From Phycisphaeraceae bacterium (GTDB lineage Bacteria > Planctomycetota > Phycisphaerae > Phycisphaerales > UBA1924): a stretch of DNA of 64,000 nucleotides. The position numbers were made by a program, and so were the translations under genes. Where the stretch lies: assembly GCA_019636675.1 (NCBI GenBank), contig JAHBXC010000004.1:1-64000 (forward strand), written 5' to 3'. This document shows, piece after piece, positions 26,555 to 35,898 of this stretch. Every line of letters begins with the position of its first letter. Position 1 is the first letter of the stretch. The notes under the pieces were generated by a model that had not been told where the DNA came from, made no database searches, and saw only the letters and a program-made list of their open reading frames with translations.

Positions 26555-27748
26555 TCACTCCACGCGACGCGCGATCCACTCCCCCACCACGCGCTCGGTC
26601 GTCGCTTCGAGCAGTTCCGGCCCCCTGCGGAGCGCCTCGTCCAGATCCATGCCGGGGGGTGTGATCACCGCGTAGTCCGCCAGCCCGCCCACGGTCGCCC
26701 CGCCGCCCCCGGATCGGATGGCGTGCTCGGGGTCGAGGCACAGATCCGCGCCGTCGCCGATCGCCCCGACGAGCGCGACGGTGGGGATGTCCGCGGCACG
26801 GGCCGCCTTCGCGACGCTGATCGGGAGCTTGCCGCGGACGGTCTGCGCGTCGATCCGACCCTCGCCGGTCAGGACGAGGTCGATCGCTGGCTCCCGATCG
26901 AACGGGCACGAGGCGAGCATCAGTCCCATCGCCGGCGTGAGCGCCGCCCCGATCGCCGTTCTCAGCCCGAAGCCGAACCCTCCGGCGGCGCCGGTGTGCG
27001 GCTCGTCGGGGCGCGGATCAAATCCTGCATCGCGCAGGCGCGCGGCGAGGTTCGCCAGCCCTCGCTCGAGCAGCGCGACCTGCGCGGGCGTCGCGCCCTT
27101 CTGCGGCCCGAAAGTCGTCGCGGCGCCGTCGGGGCCGAGCAGCGGGTTGTCGACATCGCACGCGACGGTGAGCGTCGCGCGCGCGACGCGCGCGTCGATC
27201 CCGGAGGGGTCCACACGCACGATTCGTCCGAGGTCGCCCCCGGTGGGGCGCTCGATGGGATCGTCGCGCTCGTCGAAGAACCGCACGCCCAGCGCGGCCA
27301 GGGCGCCGGCGCCCCCGTCGACCGTCGCGGAGTTGCCGACGCCGATGGTGATGTCGCTCGCGCCGTGCCCGATCGCCGCGAGGATGAGCTCCCCCACGCC
27401 GAAGGTCGTCGTGCGCGTCGGGTCGCGCCGATCGCGCGGTACGAGGCGCATGCCGGCCGCCGAAGACAGCTGCAGGAACGCGCGCCGCTCGAGGAGCCCG
27501 AACCTCGCGTGGATCGCATCGCCCAGCGGGCCGCGGACCCGCGCATCGAGCATTGTGCCGCGACCGGCGAGCATGGATTCGACGAAGTCCGCGCCGCCGT
27601 CGGACATGGGGTGCTCGTGCGTGACGGCCCCGGCGCGTCGCGCCCCGCGCGCCATGGCCGCGGCGGCCTGGGGCGCGCTCATGCACTCCTTGTACGCGCC
27701 GGGCGCGCACAGGACGACGAACTGCTCTCTCGTGCGTGTCTGCGCCAC
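26555..27748 (-). CDS. Glycerate kinase (type 1, GlxK/GarK family)
   Basis: The 397-aa kinase phosphorylates glycerate with ATP. It has APGAYKECMSAPQAAAAMARG at the start, PMSDGGADFVES, then GHGASDITIGVGNSATVDGG, ACDVDNPLLGPDGAATTFGPQKGA, GAAGGFGFGLRTAIGAAL and the C-terminal VLTGEGRIDAQTVRGKLP followed by VALVGAIGDG, all diagnostic of the PF02595 family. The start is GTG 27748 (VAQTRTRE), where homology begins; the open frame continues upstream without coding features. It lies downstream of an ABC permease on the same strand, separated by a REP/B-box element. Confidence 0.92.
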   Translation of the reverse strand: MAQTRTREQFVVLCAPGAYKECMSAPQAAAAMARGARRAGAVTHEHPMSDGGADFVESMLAGRGTMLDARVRGPLGDAIHARFGLLERRAFLQLSSAAGMRLVPRDRRDPTRTTTFGVGELILAAIGHGASDITIGVGNSATVDGGAGALAALGVRFFDERDDPIERPTGGDLGRIVRVDPSGIDARVARATLTVACDVDNPLLGPDGAATTFGPQKGATPAQVALLERGLANLAARLRDAGFDPRPDEPHTGAAGGFGFGLRTAIGAALTPAMGLMLASCPFDREPAIDLVLTGEGRIDAQTVRGKLPISVAKAARAADIPTVALVGAIGDGADLCLDPEHAIRSGGGGATVGGLADYAVITPPGMDLDEALRRGPELLEATTERVVGEWIARRVE

Positions 27749-27812
27749 GCGTGCAGGGTACCGACCACGCTCTGACTCCGCCCCCTTTCCCCCGAGCGCA
27801 TTTGTCATCTCC

Positions 27813-27837
27813 CGTGGCACGGCTGCGCCGTACCACG
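27813..27837 (-). repeat. REP hairpin, GCA loop (reverse copy)
   Basis: Identical to the hairpin at 18690-18714. On the minus strand it follows the purine-rich B-box at 27838-27894. Confidence 0.8.
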
Positions 27838-27894
27838 CCACCCTCTCGTGCTTCCTGCTCCCTCCCCCCTCGTGCCCCGTGCCCCGTGCCTTCT
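27838..27894 (-). repeat. Purine-rich dispersed box of second type (B-box)
   Basis: On the minus strand: AGAAGGCACGGGGCACGGGG, CACGAGGGGGGAGGGAGCAG, GAAGCACGAGAGGGTGGC, then the REP. It starts at the base after the ABC permease stop codon, as the copy at 18777 does for the ferritin-like gene. Confidence 0.65.
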
Positions 27895-29616
27895 TTAGGC
27901 CCTGAACACAGCGCCCAGGCGCTTGCCCATGAGCACCGACGCGCCCACCAGCGTCGCGCCGAGCAGGGCCATGCCCCACACGCCCAGCGCCGACGCGATG
28001 TTCAGCCCGTCGCCGAGGCGGAACGAGAAGGTGTAGATCGCTTTGGTGAGCGGGTAGTGGCGCTCCTGCTGCGCGAGGATCAGGGAGTCCGACACCTCGA
28101 GCATCGCGAAGGAGAACGCGAGCAGGCCGCCGGCGATCAGGTTCGCGGTGATCAGCGGGATGATGATCTTCCGGAAGGTGCGCACCAGCCCGGCGTTGAA
28201 GATCTTCGCCGCCTCTTCGAGTTCGATGTGGATCTGCTCCAGCCCGCTCGCCGCGGCGCGCACGACGTACGGGAGCCGGCGCACGGCGTACGCCAGGATG
28301 AGCAGCGGGAACGGGTTGGGGTCTTCGCCCACGATGCTGATGTTCAGGAATCCCAGCGGGTCGCCCGGGCGGAAGGGCCAGTTCAGCGACATCGCGACGT
28401 ACCCGAACGCGAGCACGAGCCCGGGCACCGCGAGGGGCGCCATCACGAGGTAGTCGAGCACGGCGCGCCCTCGGATCTTCGTGCGCACCAGCAGGTACCC
28501 GATGAAAACGCCCAGCACGATGTCGATGAACGCCGCCGCCAGCGAGAGCTTGAAGCTGTTCGCCATCGAGCCGAACGCGAGTTGGTGCCCGAACGCGTTC
28601 ACGAAGTTGTCCAGCGTGAACTCTTTCGGGAGAACCGTGCGATACCACGACCCCGGGCGCGAGAAGGCGACGAGGATCACGCCCAGGTGCGGCAGGAGCG
28701 CGAGGAAGGTGACCGCCGCGAACGCCCCGGTCGCGAGCAGACCGCCCAGGGGCGACAGGCGCTTGTCCTCGGCGGCGCGCGCGGCGCGCCCGCTGGTGGC
28801 GTGCCCGCTCTTGCCCAGCGACACCTTGCCCACGGCGTAGAACGCGACGGACAGCAGCAGCATGACGGCGGTGAGCGCGTAGGGCTGGGCCGACGCGTTG
28901 ATCTCCTTGATCCCTCGGAAGATCTGCACGCTCGTGACCTGGTAGTAGTCGAAGATCAGGGGCGTGCCCAGCTCGGTGAACGACCAGATGAACACGATCG
29001 CGCCGCCCGCGAAGAGCCCGGGCCGCACGAGGGGCAGCAGGATTCGCACGACGCGGGTTCGGAAGGGCGCTCCGGCGATGCTGGCCGCCTCGTCGAGCGC
29101 CGGATCGATGTTCGCGAGCGTGGCGCTGACGTTCAGGTAGATGATCGGGTAGAGGTGCAGCGCGATCGCGACGACCACGCCCCAGAACGGCGCGGCGCCC
29201 AGCACATCCCACTCCGTGCCCAGCAGCGTGTTCACCGCCCCGTAGCGACCGAGGATCGCCTTCAGCCCGATCGCGCCGACGAAGGGCGGGAGGATCAGCG
29301 GCGCAAGGATCGCCGCGTTCCATAAGCCGCGCAGCGGGAAACGATAACGCACCGAGAGCAACGCGAGCGGCGCGCCGATCGCGACGCTCAGGGTCGTCGA
29401 GACGACCGCGATGAGCAGCGCGTTGACCAGCCCGGTGCGCAGGATCGGGTCCCGGAACACGAGCGCGATGTGGCGAAGGGTGAACCCTTCCCCGGTTGTG
29501 GGGTCGGCCACGAACCCGCCGCGAACCGTGAGCCAGACCGGCACGAGCAATGCGACGCCAAGCGCCGCGAGCAGCGCAACAAGCAGGCAGTACTGGGCTA
29601 TCCTCGATGGTCGCAT
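27895..29616 (-). CDS. ABC transporter permease with two fused membrane domains (iron(III)/thiamine type)
   Basis: The 573-aa integral membrane protein has about 12 hydrophobic helices arranged as two binding-protein-dependent transport modules. Each module has an EAA loop: EAASIAGAPFRTRVVRILLP near residue 190 and EEAAKIFNAGLVRTFRKIII near 490. This doubled FbpB/AfuB/ThiP layout belongs to importers of ferric iron, thiamine or similar small solutes. No ATPase or periplasmic binding protein gene is beside it, so partners must lie elsewhere. The solute is uncertain. Start at ATG 29616 (MRPSRIAQ). Confidence 0.88.
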   Translation of the reverse strand: MRPSRIAQYCLLVALLAALGVALLVPVWLTVRGGFVADPTTGEGFTLRHIALVFRDPILRTGLVNALLIAVVSTTLSVAIGAPLALLSVRYRFPLRGLWNAAILAPLILPPFVGAIGLKAILGRYGAVNTLLGTEWDVLGAAPFWGVVVAIALHLYPIIYLNVSATLANIDPALDEAASIAGAPFRTRVVRILLPLVRPGLFAGGAIVFIWSFTELGTPLIFDYYQVTSVQIFRGIKEINASAQPYALTAVMLLLSVAFYAVGKVSLGKSGHATSGRAARAAEDKRLSPLGGLLATGAFAAVTFLALLPHLGVILVAFSRPGSWYRTVLPKEFTLDNFVNAFGHQLAFGSMANSFKLSLAAAFIDIVLGVFIGYLLVRTKIRGRAVLDYLVMAPLAVPGLVLAFGYVAMSLNWPFRPGDPLGFLNISIVGEDPNPFPLLILAYAVRRLPYVVRAAASGLEQIHIELEEAAKIFNAGLVRTFRKIIIPLITANLIAGGLLAFSFAMLEVSDSLILAQQERHYPLTKAIYTFSFRLGDGLNIASALGVWGMALLGATLVGASVLMGKRLGAVFRA

Positions 29617-29699
29617 GGTTGACTTGAAGCGGGCACATCTTCGCCCGCGCCACGGACGGCGTCGGTCATCAGGCGGTCGACTTCACGGTACTTGAACAT
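29598..29699 (-). CDS. Possible 33-aa leader ORF overlapping the ABC permease start
   Basis: ATG 29699 opens MFKYREVDRLMTDAVRGAGE and stops at 29600, overlapping the permease start by about 19 bp. Its codons are GC3-rich like real genes here. There is no clear ribosome-binding site and no known homologue that I can name. It may be a translationally coupled leader or a chance ORF. Confidence 0.2.
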   Translation of the reverse strand: MFKYREVDRLMTDAVRGAGEDVPASSQPCDHRG

Positions 29700-29900
29700 T
29701 CGCGATCGCGCGATCAATCTATCGTCTCACGCTCCCGAAGGGACGGCGGTGCACGGGCTCCTCCCTGCCTCGTCCGTGATGCACGAACGCTCGTCCTCTC
29801 CACCGCTTCGTCGCGAACCGTTCGCGACAGGGATGCAGGGGACGAGAGGGTACGAGATCGAGCCCCGGTTGTCCGGAGCGCCCCTGACGGTTATTGCACG

Positions 29901-30245
29901 ATGCCCAAGCAAGCCAAGATCGCTGTGATTGTCGCCGGCCTGCTCCTGGGGCTGGGCGGCGTCGTCTGGTACGTCGCGTCCGGCGAGAGAAGCCCGCTCG
30001 CCAGCCGCATGCCGGTGGTTGATGTCACGACCGGGGAGGTCATGAACCTCCCCGTGAACGACGAGAAGCTGCGCGTGATCCCGGGCGTCAACGACGCCGG
30101 TGAGCGCGCCCTCTACCCGATCGTCAACGAAGACGGGCGATGGGTGATCAACCCGCGCTACCAGGACCTCCTTGTCGAACGCTTCGGCAAAGACGCACGA
30201 TTGAAGATCGATCTGAACTCGTTCGCGAGCCCCTCGGCCCCCTGA
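29901..30245 (+). CDS. Hypothetical single-pass membrane protein
   Basis: The 114-aa protein has a short Lys-rich start (MPKQAKIA), one transmembrane helix (about residues 8-26) and an extracytoplasmic domain of about 85 residues ending SFASPSAP. No family is recognised. It precedes a prepilin-like gene by 63 bp in the same direction and may be co-expressed with it. ATG 29901 is the only plausible start and it has no strong Shine-Dalgarno. Confidence 0.6.
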   Translation: MPKQAKIAVIVAGLLLGLGGVVWYVASGERSPLASRMPVVDVTTGEVMNLPVNDEKLRVIPGVNDAGERALYPIVNEDGRWVINPRYQDLLVERFGKDARLKIDLNSFASPSAP

Positions 30246-30308
30246 TGCCGGCCAGGTCCCGCGTTTGTCCATGATTCCGACCGCTTCCCCTCCGGATGGC
30301 TCACACCC

Positions 30309-31307
30309 ATGCACACGAACGCACGAACTGATCGCGCTCCCGCCGTCGCCAGACGCGCCTTCACGCTCATCGAGCTCCTCGTCGTCGTCTCCATCATCGC
30401 GCTGCTGATCGGCATCCTCCTGCCCACGCTCGGACAGGCCCTCAAGGAAGCCCGCGGCACGGTCTGCGGCGCGACCCAGCGCGGGCTCGCCCAGGGCCTC
30501 CTGCTCTGGAGCAGCGACAACAACCAGAACATCCCGGGCGTCAACACAACTTGGGTTGAGGCCACCCGCCAGCCCAATGTTGTGCGTTACCTCAACGAGC
30601 AGAACTCCGCGCCCGTCCAGAACTGGGACTGGATGAGCGCGTCGCTCAAGGGCGAAGACCTCCCCTACAACCGCAACCAGCGGTTCCTCTACATGCTCGA
30701 GCGCTACCGCTGCCCCGAGAACAACGCCCAGACCAAGATCTTCGGCGGCGGCGGTGAGGGCACGCAGGAGATGGAAGACTGGATCCTGCGCAGCAACCAG
30801 CGCGTGTTCGGCCCTTCCTACCTGATGTCCGCCTACTTCCAGACCACCGGCGGCCCGACCCGCGTCACCGGATCGTTCCCCAACGAGACGATCTCTGAAT
30901 ACGGCGCGCTCTTCCCCGACCCGGTCACGGTGATCCGCAGCTACCGACCGAACCTCAACTCCGTCGGCAACCCGGCACTCAAGTCCGCGTTCGCCGACGG
31001 GTTCCGCTACCTCGAAGACACCGGCACCACCGACATCGACGCGTCCATCTCCACGCGCTTCTACGGCGCCTTCACCCACTCCACCCCCACCTTCAGCGGC
31101 AGCCGCGAGTATGTGATCGGGCGACGCCTCTCCTACCGCCACGGCAACAAGATCAACGTCGCCTACTTCGACGGGCACGTCGATCGCATCAGCGAGGAAG
31201 AGTCGCGCAACCCCGACCGCTGGTTCCCCAGCGGCTCGACCTTCACCGGGCGCCAGTCGCACCCCGACGCGCTCAAGTTCTATCAAGCCGGTCAGCAGAT
31301 CAACTGA
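30309..31307 (+). CDS. Prepilin-like protein with H-X9-DG C-terminal motif
   Basis: The 332-aa protein has a type IV pilin/pseudopilin N-terminus: a leader ending in ARR-AFTLIELLVVVSIIAL, with the prepilin peptidase site before Phe and Glu at mature position 5, then a hydrophobic helix. The C-terminal part contains RHGNKINVAYFDGHV, the H-X9-DG motif found on large families of planctomycete pseudopilin-like proteins. These are thought to be processed by prepilin peptidase and exported; their role is unknown. It lies directly upstream of the 644-aa dockerin protein. ATG 30309 gives a leader of 16 residues. Confidence 0.85.
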   Translation: MHTNARTDRAPAVARRAFTLIELLVVVSIIALLIGILLPTLGQALKEARGTVCGATQRGLAQGLLLWSSDNNQNIPGVNTTWVEATRQPNVVRYLNEQNSAPVQNWDWMSASLKGEDLPYNRNQRFLYMLERYRCPENNAQTKIFGGGGEGTQEMEDWILRSNQRVFGPSYLMSAYFQTTGGPTRVTGSFPNETISEYGALFPDPVTVIRSYRPNLNSVGNPALKSAFADGFRYLEDTGTTDIDASISTRFYGAFTHSTPTFSGSREYVIGRRLSYRHGNKINVAYFDGHVDRISEEESRNPDRWFPSGSTFTGRQSHPDALKFYQAGQQIN

Positions 31308-31400
31308 AACCCTTCCGGGCTTCGCAGCAACTCCCGGCGCCGTGCGGAGCGACGCCGAGATTCGGACTGGTTGGACACCATTCACGAGAGGTGAGAGAGC

Positions 31401-33335
31401 ATGAACCGCAAGCTTCTGAATGTCGCGATCGCGACGGGCGCCATCGTCGCGGCCGCCGGGACCGCGTTCGCCGTTGATTACGACCCCACCGGCCAGGCCG
31501 GTCGCTACCAGGTCGCGCGCGTGAGCGCCCTCGCCGGCGGCTCGGGCGGCTCGTTCCAGAGCATGGTCGTCTATGTCCCCGTGATCCTCGACGAGGACGA
31601 CGGGCAGTTCAACAGCCCCGCAGTCCAGGACATCGGGGGCTTCCCCTTCGGCGCGTGGACGACCTTCTCGAGCGCCGCGACCTCGCCCCCGGTGCGCGTC
31701 GTGGGCGCCTTCGGCTGGACCGACGCCAGCAACCCCGGCTCGGGCTCCAACGACGTGTTCCTCTCCGAGGGACCCACCGGCGCCAGCAACTCCATCGGCA
31801 CGCTGCTCGCCGACGGCACGCTCGTCTATCGCGCGAACTTCAGCACCGCCGGCTCGCAGAACAACCTCGAGGTCCGCTCCCTCACCTGGCCCCAGACCAC
31901 GCCCGGCGCCTCGATCACCAACAACAGCCCCAACCGCGTCTTTGATCGCTTCGCCCCCGGCATCGACAACACCCCCGGCGGCACGGCGCAGCTCGGCACC
32001 CCCGGCGCCGCCCGCTTCAACGGCACGCTCTTCACCGGCGTCGCCGGCTTCAGCGCCGCGACCGGGGCCATCCCCGATGGCGTGAATGTCTACGCAGGCC
32101 TCGACAACAACCCCGCGGCGCCACTCGCGTCGTGGCTCCAGAGCGCCGTCGTTCTCCCCACGCTGCCCGGCCCCGCCCCGGCCGTGACCGAGGCCCGCCA
32201 GACCCAGCCCGGCATGCAGGTCGTCAACCTGCCCAACGGCAGCCAGGCCCTCTACACCATCTTCGGCGTCGGCTTCAGCCCCTCCGCCTCCGGCGCGCCC
32301 TACAGCAGCGGCGCCGCCCGACCCGTCTACTTCATCGTCGACGAGGTCACCCCCGGCAACTTCTCCGACGGCTTCGCCTTCATCGAGGCCGACAACAACG
32401 GCTCGCTCGACTTCACCGACCCCGACTTCCGTTTCGTCGACCACCAGGCCACCGGCGGCGGCACCGGGCCCTTCGTCACCCGCCAGTTCGACATGAACTC
32501 CAAGGGCCAGGTCGTCGCCCTTCGCGAGAACCGCGGCGTCGCGCCGCGCGTCTTCGACGTGCTGCTCTTCAACCCCGTCTTCTCCACCGCCGGCGATCGC
32601 ATCACCGGCTACTCCGCCCCCACCGTCATCGCCAGCACCGGCCAGAACGGCATCGTCGACGAGCTCCAGTCCGTCACCGGGACCGCCCCCAACCAGACCC
32701 CCATCTTCCTGACCCCGATCTCCGGCGTCGCGATCGACGAGGCCGGGCGCGTCGCGTTCGTCGGCGTCACCGAGAAGTTCGAGCAGGACCTCGGCGGCGG
32801 CCTGGTCCGCCTCCAGAACTCCACCAACTCCGTCTTCGTCTGGGAGCCCTGCACCCAGTCGCTCCACACCGTCCTCAAGGGCGGCCAGAACGGCGACATC
32901 CTCACGGCTCTCGCCGGTCCCTCGCTGCAGCTGGGCGTTTTCCCCGTCGATCAGGCGTCCGACGGCTTCAACGGCGCCGCGTTCTCCGATGTGGGCGGGC
33001 ACCTGGTCGTCACCTTCCGCAACAACTCCGACGAGGGCGGCGCCGACCGTGACAACGACGGCCTGATCGACCGCGGCGGCTCGCTCAACCCCGGCCAGCC
33101 CAACGATGTCTCCGTCCGCGGCATCGCGGTCGTCACGCTCGGCGACTTCACCCGCTCATGCCCGGGCGACGCCAACGGCGACGGCGTCGTCAACTTCTCC
33201 GACCTCAATGCCGTGCTCAGCAACTTCGGCGCGACCGGCAGCGCGATCGTCTGCCTCGACACCAACGGCGACGGCGTCATCAACTTCGCCGACCTCAACG
33301 CGGTCCTCTCCGCGTTCGGTCAGTCCTGCCCCTGA
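31401..33335 (+). CDS. Secreted dockerin-tailed protein, function unknown
   Basis: The 644-aa protein begins with MNRKLLNV and a signal peptide ending in AFAVD. The body contains loosely repeated beta segments with N-x-x-G-x-V-A-type signatures (NSKGQVVALRE, DEAGRVAFVGVTE, DVGGHLVVTFRN), resembling the NxxGxxxAF tandem-repeat anchor proteins. The last 55 residues hold two EF-hand loops (GDANGDGVVNFSDLN and DTNGDGVINFADLN), a dockerin-like module that binds calcium and may attach the protein at the cell surface. RBS GAGAGGTGAGAG precedes ATG 31401. Catalytic function is not evident. Confidence 0.8.
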   Translation: MNRKLLNVAIATGAIVAAAGTAFAVDYDPTGQAGRYQVARVSALAGGSGGSFQSMVVYVPVILDEDDGQFNSPAVQDIGGFPFGAWTTFSSAATSPPVRVVGAFGWTDASNPGSGSNDVFLSEGPTGASNSIGTLLADGTLVYRANFSTAGSQNNLEVRSLTWPQTTPGASITNNSPNRVFDRFAPGIDNTPGGTAQLGTPGAARFNGTLFTGVAGFSAATGAIPDGVNVYAGLDNNPAAPLASWLQSAVVLPTLPGPAPAVTEARQTQPGMQVVNLPNGSQALYTIFGVGFSPSASGAPYSSGAARPVYFIVDEVTPGNFSDGFAFIEADNNGSLDFTDPDFRFVDHQATGGGTGPFVTRQFDMNSKGQVVALRENRGVAPRVFDVLLFNPVFSTAGDRITGYSAPTVIASTGQNGIVDELQSVTGTAPNQTPIFLTPISGVAIDEAGRVAFVGVTEKFEQDLGGGLVRLQNSTNSVFVWEPCTQSLHTVLKGGQNGDILTALAGPSLQLGVFPVDQASDGFNGAAFSDVGGHLVVTFRNNSDEGGADRDNDGLIDRGGSLNPGQPNDVSVRGIAVVTLGDFTRSCPGDANGDGVVNFSDLNAVLSNFGATGSAIVCLDTNGDGVINFADLNAVLSAFGQSCP

Positions 33336-33460
33336 GCGGATCGAACGCCTGAATCGCCAGCGGAAACGCGGCACACCATGATCCCACGCGGGCGGGGGCG
33401 AAGGCCCCCGCCCGATGCTTTCTGAAAAACCGCGCCTCGCGCGCACGACGGAGAGAGACG

Positions 33461-34639
33461 ATGTTCACGCTCGGACGATTCCTGCTCCTCGCGGCCTGCT
33501 CGCTCGCCGCCCACTCTCTCGCGCTCGCGGGCGATTTCCTCGGCGTGCGCATCGTCACGCTCAATGTCCGAGAGGGCCTCGGCGCGCCATCGGACTTCGC
33601 GCACCAGCAGACCGGGCTGTTTCTCACGACCAACGACCTCGACGGCGCAGGCCCCAACAGCGGGCTCAACCCCGACATCGTCGCGCTGCAGGAGTGCCGC
33701 TCCACCGCCAATCTGCTCGCGTACCGCGACGCGTACCTCCCCGGCTACCAGATGATCCGGAGCAACGTCGTCGACGCCGGGGGCAATTTCCAGGCGTACT
33801 TCCTCCGCCCCGAATACGTCGTGCTCGACACCGACGACTACGGCATCGGCGGCCCTCGCCCCATGTTCCGCGTCACGCTCGAGATCCCCGGCGCCGACCG
33901 CACCCTCACCCTCTACAACGTGCACTACAAGGCCTTCGGCGACACCGCCAGCCAGAACCAGCGCCGCGCCAACGCGACCGAGACCGGCATCGAAGTCTGG
34001 CGCGACCGCGTGCAGGGGCTCGACCTCGACGACGACTTCTTCCGCGAGACGCCCTGCGGCAACCAGATCGTCCTGGGCGACCTCAACTCCAACAACAACT
34101 TCGACGGCACCCTCAACGGGCTCTTCACCAACGTCATCAACCTCGAGCCCACAGGCGTGCTCAACCTGCCGGTCGAGACCCTCGCGGGCCGGCTCGTGGG
34201 CGGCTCGCCCCAGACCGTCACCTTCCCGGGCAGCAACTCGCGCCTCGACTACATCTGTCTCGACACCGAGCTCGCCTTCCGCTTCGACGCGAACAACGAC
34301 GGCGTGCTCGACCAGGACGAGATCAACTCGATGGGCTTCGTTTACTACTCCCAGCACGACAACGGCGCGCTCTCCAACGGCGTGAACAACGCCACCTCCT
34401 TCGCGTCCGACCACCGCCCTGTCGTCTTCGACGTCCTCCTCGCCGCGACCCCCGAGATCAGCTGCCCCGGCGACACCAACGGCGACAACCTCGTCAACTT
34501 CTCCGACCTCAACACCGTGCTCTCGGGCTTCGGGCAGACCGGCGCGGGCCTGCCCGGCGACCTCAACGGCGACGGCGTCGTCAGCTTCGCCGATCTCAAC
34601 GAGGTCCTCTCCAACTTCGGGACCGAGTGCGCGAGGTGA
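33461..34639 (+). CDS. Secreted endonuclease/exonuclease/phosphatase (EEP) family protein with dockerin tail
   Basis: The 392-aa protein has a signal peptide ending in ALAGD. The EEP fold shows LNVREGL, the metal-binding Glu in NPDIVALQECRS, the YNVHYKAF His region, QIVLGDLNSNN and a terminal SDHRPVVFDVL. A further EF-hand (DANNDGVLDQDE) lies inside the domain, and two dockerin-like loops (GDTNGDNLVNF, GDLNGDGVVSF) end the chain. EEP enzymes cleave phosphodiesters in nucleic acids or phospholipids; this one is extracellular. It is the first of three tandem EEP genes, its TGA overlapping the next ATG by one base. Confidence 0.87.
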   Translation: MFTLGRFLLLAACSLAAHSLALAGDFLGVRIVTLNVREGLGAPSDFAHQQTGLFLTTNDLDGAGPNSGLNPDIVALQECRSTANLLAYRDAYLPGYQMIRSNVVDAGGNFQAYFLRPEYVVLDTDDYGIGGPRPMFRVTLEIPGADRTLTLYNVHYKAFGDTASQNQRRANATETGIEVWRDRVQGLDLDDDFFRETPCGNQIVLGDLNSNNNFDGTLNGLFTNVINLEPTGVLNLPVETLAGRLVGGSPQTVTFPGSNSRLDYICLDTELAFRFDANNDGVLDQDEINSMGFVYYSQHDNGALSNGVNNATSFASDHRPVVFDVLLAATPEISCPGDTNGDNLVNFSDLNTVLSGFGQTGAGLPGDLNGDGVVSFADLNEVLSNFGTECAR

Positions 34640-35898
34640 TGCGGACCGCGCTGCTCGCGGCGTTCCTCAGCGCAGTCGCTCTCGCCGGCGACGGCCGCGA
34701 CGGCGTGCTGCGCGTCGCGACCTTCAACCTGTGGGACCTGCGCGCCGAGGACCTGTCGCCCGAGCCCTCGGCGCGGGCCAAGCGCCTGGCGGTCGTGCTG
34801 CAGTCGATGCGCCCCGACATCGTGCACCTGACGGAGATCGCGTTCGACGAAGACGCCTGGGTGTCCGGGCGCGACACCCTCGCACGCGCCTTCGCCTCCC
34901 TCGTCGCGACCGAGATCATCGCCGGGGTCGCGCCGCTGCGATTCGAGACCTTCGACGCGCCGGTCAACACCGGCTTCCACAGCGGGCTCGACCTCAACAA
35001 CGACGGCGTCATCAGCCCCGAGCCCGGGGACCGGCTCTACGCCGAGGACTGCTTCGGCTACGGCGAGTTCCCCGGGCAGTACGGAATGGCCCTGCTCGTC
35101 CGTACCGGCGCCGGCGAGATCGACCGCGAGGGCGCGCGCACCTTCCGGCGCTTTCTGTGGAACGACATGCCCGGCGCGCTGCTGCCCCCGATGGAGGTCA
35201 GCGCCGACGAGGATCGCGGCGCGTGGTATTCCGAGGAGGAACTGCGCGAGCTGCGCCTCTCGAGCAAGTCGCACTGGGATATCCCGGTTCGGCTCGCGCG
35301 CGGCGGGGTGATCCACATCCTCGCGAGCCACCCCACCCCGCCCGTGTTCGACGGCCCCGAAGACCGCAACGGGCGTCGAAACCACGACGAGATCCGGTTC
35401 TGGGTCGACTACCTCAGCGACGACGACCGCGCGTCGTCCATCGTCGACGACGCCGGCGTGCGCGGCGGGCTGGCGCCCGACGCCCACTTCGTCGTGCTGG
35501 GAGACCTGAACGCCGATCCCGAGAAGGGCGACGGTCGGCGCGACGCGATCCGATCGCTGCTCGCGCACGAGCGCGCGCACGACGCCTCGCCGCGGAACGA
35601 CGGGCCGCGCGCGACGATCACGCGTCGCCCGGACGGCTCGGCGTTGCGGCGCGAGGTTTCGCCAACCGACACTGCGTTTTTCGGGCTGCGCGCCGACCAC
35701 GCCATCCCCTCTCGCACGCTGGCGGTTCACGGCGCCGGCGTCGTGCGAGAAGAGCACCCGGACGCGGCGGCTCTGGCGGCCAACGATGTCTCGTCGCGCG
35801 CCGGCGCGCCCTGGTGGCTGGGCCTCTTCCCCAGCGACCATTTCCCCGTCTTTGTCGATGTGACCCTCCCCCACGACGCGAAAGAGACCGACCGATGA
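34639..35898 (+). CDS. Secreted EEP-family phosphohydrolase, second of three
   Basis: The 419-aa protein has a short signal peptide (MRTALLAAFLSAVALAGD). Its EEP motifs are ATFNLWDLRAEDL, RPDIVHLTEIAFD, ILASHPTPP, FVVLGDLNADPEKGDG and the catalytic SDHFPVFVDV. Unlike the gene before it there is no dockerin tail. A DLNNDGVISPEPGD loop inside resembles a calcium site. The ATG at 34639 overlaps the previous stop (TGATG), and its own stop overlaps the next start (ATGA), so the three genes are translationally coupled. The substrate is unknown; nuclease or phosphatase activity is plausible. Confidence 0.85.
   Translation: MRTALLAAFLSAVALAGDGRDGVLRVATFNLWDLRAEDLSPEPSARAKRLAVVLQSMRPDIVHLTEIAFDEDAWVSGRDTLARAFASLVATEIIAGVAPLRFETFDAPVNTGFHSGLDLNNDGVISPEPGDRLYAEDCFGYGEFPGQYGMALLVRTGAGEIDREGARTFRRFLWNDMPGALLPPMEVSADEDRGAWYSEEELRELRLSSKSHWDIPVRLARGGVIHILASHPTPPVFDGPEDRNGRRNHDEIRFWVDYLSDDDRASSIVDDAGVRGGLAPDAHFVVLGDLNADPEKGDGRRDAIRSLLAHERAHDASPRNDGPRATITRRPDGSALRREVSPTDTAFFGLRADHAIPSRTLAVHGAGVVREEHPDAAALAANDVSSRAGAPWWLGLFPSDHFPVFVDVTLPHDAKETDR

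Noticed and set aside
27752..29653. N-terminal extension of glycerate kinase through the ABC permease region
   Set aside because: The frame stays open only because of GC bias. The permease is encoded in another frame and a REP/B-box lies between. Kinase homology starts at GTG 27748.
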